Both the position numbers and the translations under genes were made by a program. Source: Pseudomonas sp. CFBP13508 (lineage in GTDB: Bacteria > Pseudomonadota > Gammaproteobacteria > Pseudomonadales > Pseudomonadaceae). Taken from it: 64,000 nucleotides of DNA. The notes beneath the pieces were generated by a model. It did no database searches and was not told where the DNA came from. It worked only from the letters and a program-made list of their open reading frames with translations. This document shows, in pieces, positions 28,573 to 35,947 of the stretch (position 1 is its first letter; the number at the start of each line of letters is the position of its first letter). The stretch spans positions 1-64,000 of the forward strand of contig NZ_QFZZ01000004.1 of assembly GCF_005233515.1 (NCBI RefSeq), written 5' to 3'.

Positions 28573-29046
28573 TCAACCCAAACGAATGTTCAGGCTCTGA
28601 GCTTCGCCCGTACGCGCGGCGCTGATCAGTTGTTGCCGGGAATTGGCATTCAACGGGTTTAGCCAGGTCACCACGGTGTGGCTGCGACCCAGTCGCAACG
28701 CTTCGCACGCCAGTTGCTGAGCACTCTGAGTGCCGCGCGGTTGCAGCAGAAGAATGCGTTCGCGATTCAGGCCGGCATCGCGCAGCCAGGTTTGCGTCAG
28801 GCTGGCGGGTGGGGCGATCAGCGTCAGCCAGCGAGCATCCTGATCCTCGCTGAGCTCACGCAGGATCGGGGCGAGCAGGTTCAGGCAGTTCCCGGCCGCA
28901 CCGCGCAGTGATAGCTCACTGAAGGCGTCAGGTTTGGCATTCCAGTCACGCTCGACCACGTCTTTGAGGATCGGCGCTATCGGCTGCGCCAGAAACGCTT
29001 CAAACAAAGGCAGTTGTGTTTGCTGAGGTGTGTGTGGAAACTGCAT
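28573..29046 (-). CDS. sulA: SOS cell-division inhibitor SulA
   Basis: A 157-residue SulA-family protein that blocks FtsZ polymerisation after DNA damage. It has the RecA-like core without a P-loop: WLTLIAPPASLTQTWLRDAGLNRERILLLQ and the conserved C-terminal GRSHTVVTWLNPL. AAAGGAGG lies four bases before the ATG at 29046. It starts 10 bp after the lexA stop on the same strand, so the pair is one SOS operon controlled by the LexA boxes upstream of lexA. Confidence 0.93.
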   Translation of the reverse strand: MQFPHTPQQTQLPLFEAFLAQPIAPILKDVVERDWNAKPDAFSELSLRGAAGNCLNLLAPILRELSEDQDARWLTLIAPPASLTQTWLRDAGLNRERILLLQPRGTQSAQQLACEALRLGRSHTVVTWLNPLNANSRQQLISAARTGEAQSLNIRLG

Positions 29047-29056
29047 GGAGCCTCCT

Positions 29057-29665
29057 TTAGCGGCGAATGACGCCGACACTCAAGCCTTCGATCACCAGTT
29101 CCTGATCTTTCAGGTCGACTTCGATAGGGGCGAACTCGGGGTTTTCGGCGATCAGCCAGACTTTGCTGCCTTCACGCTTGAAGCGTTTGACCGTCACCTC
29201 GTCGCCGATACGGGCAACCACAACCTGACCGTTACGCGCTTCGCGGGTGGTGTGCACTGCCAGCAGGTCGCCGTCGAAGATGCCGATGTCCTTCATGCTC
29301 ATGCCGTGTACACGCAACAGGTAGTCGGCGCGAGGATGGAAGAAGGTCGGATTGATGTTGCAGGATTCTTCGATGTGCTGCTGGGCGAGGATCGGCGCGC
29401 CGGCAGCCACTCGGCCGATGATCGGCAGGGTGGAATCGTCGGCCTTGGCTTCGAAGCCGGGAATGCGGATGCCGCGAGAAGCGCCGGGCGTCATTTCGAT
29501 CGCGCCCTTGCGGGCCAGGGCTTTAAGATGCTCTTCCGCCGCATTCGGCGATTTGAAACCCAGTTCCTGAGCGATTTCCGCGCGGGTGGGCGGATAGCCG
29601 TTGTCTTCGAGGCAACGTTTGATAAAGGCCAGTATCTCGGCTTGGCGTGGCGTCAGCTTTAGCAT
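29057..29665 (-). CDS. lexA: SOS repressor LexA
   Basis: A 202-residue repressor-protease. The winged-helix DNA-binding domain covers residues 1-70. Self-cleavage occurs at A88-G89 (RVAAGAPIL), with the catalytic dyad S123 (HGMSMKD) and K160 (VTVKRFK). RecA filaments on single-stranded DNA stimulate the cleavage and derepress the SOS regulon. It controls itself and sulA through two LexA boxes at 29676-29710. It is divergent from psrA. Confidence 0.97.
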   Translation of the reverse strand: MLKLTPRQAEILAFIKRCLEDNGYPPTRAEIAQELGFKSPNAAEEHLKALARKGAIEMTPGASRGIRIPGFEAKADDSTLPIIGRVAAGAPILAQQHIEESCNINPTFFHPRADYLLRVHGMSMKDIGIFDGDLLAVHTTREARNGQVVVARIGDEVTVKRFKREGSKVWLIAENPEFAPIEVDLKDQELVIEGLSVGVIRR

Positions 29666-29675
29666 ATTGATCGCT

Positions 29676-29691
29676 CTGTCTTTTTATACAG
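29676..29691. promoter_or_regulatory. LexA box 1 (SOS box)
   Basis: CTGTCTTTTTATACAG fits CTGT-N8-ACAG exactly and lies just upstream of the lexA start, where the lexA-sulA transcript begins. Confidence 0.9.
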
Positions 29692-29694
29692 TGA

Positions 29695-29710
29695 CTGGGA
29701 TTATATACAG
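29695..29710. promoter_or_regulatory. LexA box 2 (SOS box)
   Basis: CTGGGATTATATACAG has one mismatch to CTGT-N8-ACAG. Its start is 19 bp from that of box 1, so the two dimers could bind next to each other. Confidence 0.78.
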
Positions 29711-29835
29711 TGAAGCGGTCTTGGCAATGGGCGTTTTTTTGCCGCCCGCCGAGCGGTCGCGAAGGGCGCTTATTAATGCTGGCGCCTTGTGTGGTTAAAT
29801 AGCTGACCGACCATTCCCAAAACGAACCGGCAGGC

Positions 29836-29864
29836 TTGACAAGGCACAGGCTGAAACGTATGTT
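29836..29864 (+). promoter_or_regulatory. psrA promoter
   Basis: A consensus TTGACA (29836-29841) and TATGTT (29859-29864) with 17-bp spacing, about 31 bp upstream of the psrA start. Confidence 0.8.
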
Positions 29865-29879
29865 TCAAACAAGTGTTTG
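29853..29879. promoter_or_regulatory. two overlapping PsrA boxes
   Basis: GAAAC-GTAT-GTTTC (29853-29866) and CAAAC-AAGT-GTTTG (29866-29879) both match the PsrA consensus of AAAC and GTTT half-sites with a short spacer. The first covers the -10 box and the second covers the start point, so both would let PsrA repress its own gene. Confidence 0.82.
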
Positions 29880-29894
29880 TCAGGCGGAGTAGCC

Positions 29895-30602
29895 ATGGCC
29901 CAGTCGGAAACCGTTGAACGCATTCTTGATGCTGCCGAGCAGTTGTTCGCGGAGAAAGGATTCGCTGAAACCTCATTGCGTTTGATCACCAGCAAGGCTG
30001 GCGTCAATCTGGCTGCGGTGAATTATCACTTCGGCTCGAAAAAGGCGCTGATCCAGGCCGTGTTCTCGCGCTTCCTCGGCCCGTTCTGCGTCAGTCTCGA
30101 TAAAGAGCTGGAGCGCCGTCAGGCCAAGCCTGAGAACAAGCCGACCCTCGAGGAGTTGCTGGAAATTCTCGTCGAGCAGGCGCTCGTCGTGCAGCCTCGC
30201 AGCGGTAATGACCTGTCGATCTTCATGCGCTTGCTCGGCCTCGCGTTCAGTCAAAGCCAGGGCCACTTGCGGCGTTATCTGGAAGACATGTACGGCAAGG
30301 TGTTCCGCCGCTACATGCTGCTGGTCAATGAAGCGGCGCCACGCATTCCGCCGATCGAACTGTTCTGGCGCGTGCACTTCATGCTTGGCGCCGCAGCGTT
30401 CAGCATGTCCGGGATCAAGGCCTTACGTGCGATTGCCGAGACCGATTTCGGCGTCAATACCTCCATCGAACAAGTGATGCGCCTGATGGTGCCGTTTCTC
30501 GCTGCCGGCATGCGCGCCGAAACCGGCGTCACCGATACAGCCATGGCCAGTGCGCAATTGCGTCCGCGCAGCAAATCCATGCCGGTCGCCGCCAAGGTTT
30601 GA
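29895..30602 (+). CDS. psrA: TetR-family regulator PsrA
   Basis: A 235-residue TetR-type regulator. The helix-turn-helix is SLRLITSKAGVNLAAVNYHFGSKKALIQAVFSRF. The C-terminal ligand domain is typical of PsrA, which senses long-chain fatty acids and controls beta-oxidation genes, rpoS and its own expression. The start at 29895 has GGCGGAG five bases upstream. It is divergent from lexA, as I remember in other pseudomonads. Its likely target genes fadBA are encoded 6.5 kb to the left. Confidence 0.93.
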   Translation: MAQSETVERILDAAEQLFAEKGFAETSLRLITSKAGVNLAAVNYHFGSKKALIQAVFSRFLGPFCVSLDKELERRQAKPENKPTLEELLEILVEQALVVQPRSGNDLSIFMRLLGLAFSQSQGHLRRYLEDMYGKVFRRYMLLVNEAAPRIPPIELFWRVHFMLGAAAFSMSGIKALRAIAETDFGVNTSIEQVMRLMVPFLAAGMRAETGVTDTAMASAQLRPRSKSMPVAAKV

Positions 30603-30668
30603 CCGCGCACGGGTGGGCGCGGCAGCTGGTATCCGCTAAGCTAGCCGGCCATGCCGACTCTCGTACTG

Positions 30669-30743
30669 AACCCGATCTGCATGAATTCTGCTGACCGTCC
30701 GGGCAATGCCCACGGTAGCGAATGCAAGCAGATCGGGTTTTTC
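30669..30743 (+). terminator. large nested hairpin terminator after psrA, before nagZ
   Basis: A perfect twelve-pair outer stem (AACCCGATCTGC with GCAGATCGGGTT) ends in TTTTTCG. Its 47-base loop holds a second hairpin, ACCGT-cc-GGGC and GCCC-ACGGT around AAT (30694-30716). It ends about 20 bases before the nagZ start, so it may act as an attenuator for nagZ-mtnP as well as the psrA terminator. Confidence 0.8.
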
Positions 30744-30760
30744 GTTTTCAAGGAATCTCT

Positions 30761-31771
30761 ATGACTGCTGGCCTGCAAGGCTCGTTGATGGTGGACGTCG
30801 CCGGTACTTGGCTGACGGCCGAAGATCGCCAATTGTTGCGTCAGCCCGAAGTGGGCGGCCTGATCATTTTCGCCCGCAATATCGAGCATCCACGCCAGGT
30901 GCGCGAACTCAGCGCCGCGATCCGCGCGATTCGTCCGGATCTGCTGCTGGCGGTGGATCAGGAAGGTGGGCGCGTGCAGCGCCTGCGTCAGGGGTTCGTC
31001 CGTCTGCCAGCGATGCGCGCCATCGCTGATAACCCGAACGCCGAATACCTCGCCGAGCAATGCGGCTGGATCATGGCCACCGAAGTGCTGGCGGTCGGGC
31101 TCGACTTGAGTTTCGCCCCTGTATTGGACCTGGACTATCAGCGCAGCGCTGTGGTCGGTACCCGTTCATTCGAAGGCGATCCCGAGCGCGCAGCCTTGCT
31201 CGCCGGTGCATTCATTCGCGGCATGAACAGCGCCGGCATGGCCGCCACCGGCAAACATTTCCCGGGCCACGGCTGGGCCGAAGCCGACTCCCATGTGGCG
31301 ATTCCGAACGACGAGCGCAGCCTCGACGAGATCCGCGCCAATGATCTGGTGCCCTTCGCCAAACTCAGCAAACAACTGGCCGCCGTGATGCCAGCCCACG
31401 TCATCTATCCGCAAGTCGATTCACAGCCCGCCGGTTTTTCCCGACGCTGGCTGCAGGACATCCTGCGCGGCGAGTTGGATTTCGATGGCGTGATCTTCAG
31501 CGATGATCTGTCGATGGCCGGCGCCCACGTGGTCGGCGACGCTGCCAGCCGCATCGAAGCCGCGCTGAGTGCCGGTTGCGACATGGGTCTGGTATGCAAC
31601 GACCGCGCGGCAGCCGAGCTGGCGTTGAGTGCCGCCCAGCGCATGAAGGTCAAGCCTTCCGCGCGCATCGCGAAGATGCGCGGGCAGGCCTTCGCCAGCA
31701 CCGATTATCGTCAGGACCCGCGTTGGCTCACCGCCCTCGGCGCGCTCAAAGACGCTCAACTGATCGATTAA
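30761..31771 (+). CDS. nagZ: beta-N-acetylhexosaminidase NagZ
   Basis: A 336-residue GH3 glucosaminidase of the cytoplasm that removes GlcNAc from 1,6-anhydro-MurNAc peptides in cell-wall recycling and so makes the AmpR ligand. The mobile catalytic loop KHFPGHGWAEADSH carries the His/Asp pair, and the nucleophile is D248 in GVIFSDDLSMAG. AAGGAA five bases before the ATG sets the start. mtnP follows after 12 bp. It is likely co-transcribed with mtnP and the SNF2 gene. Confidence 0.95.
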   Translation: MTAGLQGSLMVDVAGTWLTAEDRQLLRQPEVGGLIIFARNIEHPRQVRELSAAIRAIRPDLLLAVDQEGGRVQRLRQGFVRLPAMRAIADNPNAEYLAEQCGWIMATEVLAVGLDLSFAPVLDLDYQRSAVVGTRSFEGDPERAALLAGAFIRGMNSAGMAATGKHFPGHGWAEADSHVAIPNDERSLDEIRANDLVPFAKLSKQLAAVMPAHVIYPQVDSQPAGFSRRWLQDILRGELDFDGVIFSDDLSMAGAHVVGDAASRIEAALSAGCDMGLVCNDRAAAELALSAAQRMKVKPSARIAKMRGQAFASTDYRQDPRWLTALGALKDAQLID

Positions 31772-32521
<750 letters not shown>

Positions 32522-32530
32522 GGACTGTCC

Positions 32531-35500
32531 ATGAGCATTTTCATCGAGCGGCTCAAAGGGCTGACATGGACCCACGCATTCAGTAGCAAGGCGTTGGCCA
32601 AGGCCCGGGCTTATGCCGCCGATGACCGGGTCGAGATCCTCGAGATCGATGAAAGGAAGATAGAGGCGTTCTGCGTCGGCTCGCAACTTCAGGCGTATGA
32701 GCAAAGCATTTACCTGTCCGAAGATCGGCTGGGGTCGGTAAACCTGCGTTGCCTGTGCAGCTGTCCTGTTGCAATCGACTGCAAGCACAGCGCAGCGGTG
32801 CTCTATCACCTGCTGGGCACTGGCGAGGATGCGTCTGGAAGTGACGCGCAGACCCCGTTGGGACGAGCGCTGGAGCATTGGCTTTCGACAATTCCCGTGC
32901 CGGCCAAGCCCGCTGAAGAAAATGCGCAAACCGCAGGCACGCGTCTGTTTTACAAGCTCAAACCGACGTCTGCGAACGGCAAGTGGCTGCTGGATATTTT
33001 CAAGGTCTACCAGCTCAAGAGCGGCGAGTTACGCGAAGTCAAACCGATGTACTCGCTCGCGGAAATGCTCATGCGCCAGCCCGGCTACCTGTCCGAGCTG
33101 GATCTGCGCATCGCCCGGCTGTTGGTCGCCATGCATTCCCATCACGCCTATTACAGCGGCTATCCGCTGGAAGGCAGCAGTGGCGCCGAACTGCTGGAAA
33201 TGCTCCTGCGCACTTCGCGGCTGTTCCTCGACTTCGAAGACCTGCGAGCGCTGACACCGGGGGCGAAACGCGTGGGTCAGTTCTCTTGGGCCGAGCAGGC
33301 TGACGGCGGATTCCGCGCGCAATGGAGCAGTGCCGAAGCCGCGCAGGAAACCGTGCTGGCGCTGGAGCCGCTTTATTATCTTGATCGCGAGCAGCGCCAG
33401 GTTGGCCCGCTGTTCACTGAGCTGGAAGAAAAACTCGCCTGCCATTTGACCCAGGCGCCAGATATTCCGGCGCGTCAGGCCATGCAGTTCAGCCATCGCA
33501 TGAGCGCGGCGACCCAAATTGCGCCACCACACAAGCTCACCGAGCGGATCATCGATGACGTGCTGCCGCAGCCGCAACTGACCCTGGTCAGCGGTCGAGA
33601 GCGCTCGCGCTGGGAATATGTGCTGGAACACCGCGCCGCTCTGCTGTTTACCTACAACGGTCATCCAGCGGTGGACCGCAACCCGGAAGTGATGATCCTC
33701 AACGGCAGCGAAACCCAGCGCATTCAGCGTCAACCTGCGCTGGAAAAGAAGCTGCGCCAGAACCTGCAAAAACATGGCTTCAAGAAAGCCACGCGCAAGA
33801 GTGCAATGGATCGTCCTGGCGAGATGTTTACCCTGCCGGATGATTCCGCCTGGCTCGGGTTCATGCACGAAGGGCTGGCCACGCTGCGCGCTGCAGATTG
33901 GAAAATCGAGATCAGTCCCGGTTTCCATTTCGATGTACAACCGGTTGAACAGTGGTACGCCGAGGTCGAAGAAGAGGCCACGCATCAGTGGTTTGATCTG
34001 CAGTTGGGTATCGTCGTCAACGGCGAGCGCTACAGCTTGCTGCCGATCCTTCTGCACCTGTTGCGAACCCAGCCGCGCTTGCTCGACCCGGTCAATCTGG
34101 CGCAGCGCAGCGATGATGAAAAACTCCTGATCGAGCTCAAGCCCAGCGGTTTTGGCGAGCCGGCGGGCGCCAAAGTCGCGTTGCCGCTGAGTCGGGTCAA
34201 ACCGCTGATGGCGACGCTGGGCGAGCTGTACCTGGGCGGCCATCAGGGTGATGCGCTGCGCTTGACCGCTCCAGACGCCGCGCGTCTGAGTATGCTCGAT
34301 GGCGTGCCGCTGGATTGGCAGGGCGGCGAACGTCTGCGCACTTTTGCCGAGCGTCTGCAGAATTCCAGTCACGCCCAGGTTGCTGCGCCGGCCGGCCTCA
34401 ATGCGCAACTGCGCCCGTATCAGCTCGAAGGCCTGAACTGGATGCAGACCCTGCGCGAGCTGGAGGTCGGCGGCATTTTGGGCGATGACATGGGCCTGGG
34501 TAAAACCCTGCAGACCCTGGCGCATCTGCTCACGGAGAAACACGCCGGGCGTCTGGACTGTCCGGCACTGGCGGTGATGCCCACCAGCCTGATTCCCAAC
34601 TGGCTCGACGAAGCCGAGCGCTTCACGCCGCAGTTGAAAGTCCTGGCGCTGCACGGCACCGGGCGGCAAAAGGACTTTGCCAATCTGGGCGAATACGACT
34701 TGGTGCTGACCACTTACGCATTGCTGCCCAGGGATCTGGAAATCTTGCAGCCGCAGTCGTGGAGCGTGCTGATTCTCGACGAAGCGCAGAACATCAAGAA
34801 CCCGCTGAGCAAAGCCGCCCAGGCCGCGCGTGACTTGCAGGCCCGTCAGCGCTTGTGTCTGAGCGGTACGCCGCTGGAAAACCACCTCGGTGAGCTGTGG
34901 TCGCAGTTCCATTTCCTCATGCCCGGCTGGCTCGGCGACAGCAAATCCTTTAACCGCGATTACCGCACACCGATCGAGAAGCACGGCAATGTGCAGCGCA
35001 TGCAGCACCTGACCGCGCGCATCAAGCCGTTTTTGCTGCGACGCAAGAAGGATCAGGTCGCCACCGAGTTGCCGCCGAAAACCGAGATCATCCACTGGGT
35101 CGAACTCAGCGATGGTCAGCGCGACGTCTATGAGACGGTGCGCGTGGCGATGGACAAAAAGGTCCGCGACGAAATCGCCCGCAGCGGCGTGGCGCGCAGT
35201 CAGATCATCATCCTCGATGCGCTGCTCAAGCTGCGTCAGGTCTGCTGCGATCTGCGCCTGGTCAATATGCCGCTCACGGCGAAGGCGTTGCGCTCGGGCA
35301 GCGGCAAGCTGATCAGCCTGATGGAGATGCTCGAAGAACTGCTCGGCGAAGGGCGGCGCATTTTGCTGTTCTCGCAGTTCACCTCGATGCTCGCGCTGAT
35401 TGAGCAGGAGTTGCAGCAACGCGGGCTTGCCTACTCGTTGCTGACCGGCGACACCACCGATCGGCGCACGCCGGTGAAGGATTTCCAGGGCGGCAAGGTG

Positions 35501-35824
35501 CCGTTGTTCCTGATCAGCCTCAAGGCCGGGGGTACTGGTTTGAACCTGACGGCGGCGGACACGGTGATTCACTTCGATCCTTGGTGGAACCCGGCGGTGG
35601 AGAATCAGGCGACTGATCGGGCGTATCGCATCGGCCAGAACAATCCGGTGTTCGTCTACAAGTTGATTGCCAAAGGCACCGTCGAAGAAAAGATCCAGGC
35701 GTTGCAGCAGGAGAAAGCGGCGCTGGCCGGGGCGGTGCTTGAGGGTGGCACGACGGGCGGATTCAAACTGGAACAGAGTGATATCGAGGCGTTGTTTGCG
35801 CCTTTGCCGGTTACCAGGGATTGA
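32531..35824 (+). CDS. SWIM zinc-finger SNF2-family helicase, long form
   Basis: A 1097-residue SF2 ATPase. A SWIM zinc finger lies near the N-terminus (C76-x-C78, C84-x-H86). Residues 100-620 carry strand-rich segments of unknown role. The two RecA-like lobes begin near LRPYQLEGLNWM: Walker A GDDMGLGKT (K658), DEAQ box D750-E-A-Q, SGTPLENHLGELW (motif III) and TDRAYRIGQ (motif VI). Such proteins are DNA translocases of unknown target. The gene starts 9 bp after mtnP. It converges with a shorter paralogue at 35948, to which the helicase core is very similar. Confidence 0.9.
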   Translation: MSIFIERLKGLTWTHAFSSKALAKARAYAADDRVEILEIDERKIEAFCVGSQLQAYEQSIYLSEDRLGSVNLRCLCSCPVAIDCKHSAAVLYHLLGTGEDASGSDAQTPLGRALEHWLSTIPVPAKPAEENAQTAGTRLFYKLKPTSANGKWLLDIFKVYQLKSGELREVKPMYSLAEMLMRQPGYLSELDLRIARLLVAMHSHHAYYSGYPLEGSSGAELLEMLLRTSRLFLDFEDLRALTPGAKRVGQFSWAEQADGGFRAQWSSAEAAQETVLALEPLYYLDREQRQVGPLFTELEEKLACHLTQAPDIPARQAMQFSHRMSAATQIAPPHKLTERIIDDVLPQPQLTLVSGRERSRWEYVLEHRAALLFTYNGHPAVDRNPEVMILNGSETQRIQRQPALEKKLRQNLQKHGFKKATRKSAMDRPGEMFTLPDDSAWLGFMHEGLATLRAADWKIEISPGFHFDVQPVEQWYAEVEEEATHQWFDLQLGIVVNGERYSLLPILLHLLRTQPRLLDPVNLAQRSDDEKLLIELKPSGFGEPAGAKVALPLSRVKPLMATLGELYLGGHQGDALRLTAPDAARLSMLDGVPLDWQGGERLRTFAERLQNSSHAQVAAPAGLNAQLRPYQLEGLNWMQTLRELEVGGILGDDMGLGKTLQTLAHLLTEKHAGRLDCPALAVMPTSLIPNWLDEAERFTPQLKVLALHGTGRQKDFANLGEYDLVLTTYALLPRDLEILQPQSWSVLILDEAQNIKNPLSKAAQAARDLQARQRLCLSGTPLENHLGELWSQFHFLMPGWLGDSKSFNRDYRTPIEKHGNVQRMQHLTARIKPFLLRRKKDQVATELPPKTEIIHWVELSDGQRDVYETVRVAMDKKVRDEIARSGVARSQIIILDALLKLRQVCCDLRLVNMPLTAKALRSGSGKLISLMEMLEELLGEGRRILLFSQFTSMLALIEQELQQRGLAYSLLTGDTTDRRTPVKDFQGGKVPLFLISLKAGGTGLNLTAADTVIHFDPWWNPAVENQATDRAYRIGQNNPVFVYKLIAKGTVEEKIQALQQEKAALAGAVLEGGTTGGFKLEQSDIEALFAPLPVTRD

Positions 35825-35848
35825 GGGGTTTGAATCGCAGTGGGGCCA

Positions 35849-35921
35849 TTCGCGAGCGGGCTCGCTCCCACATTTGATCTTCAGTGAATCTGGATCGTGT
35901 GGGAGCGAGCCTGCTCGCGAA
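35849..35921. repeat. REPIN-like pair between the two SNF2 genes
   Basis: TTCGCGAGCGGGCTCGCTCC on the left and TGTGGGAGCGAGCCTGCTCG on the right, so the GTGGGAG ends face inward. The element fills the 123-bp gap between the convergent helicase genes. Confidence 0.88.
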
Positions 35922-35947
35922 AAGCTATCTGGCCAGCAACGCCGCTT

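Noticed and set aside
33029..35572. An 847-codon ORF opposite the long SNF2 helicase gene
   Set aside because: Antisense shadow; the plus-strand frame has all helicase motifs.
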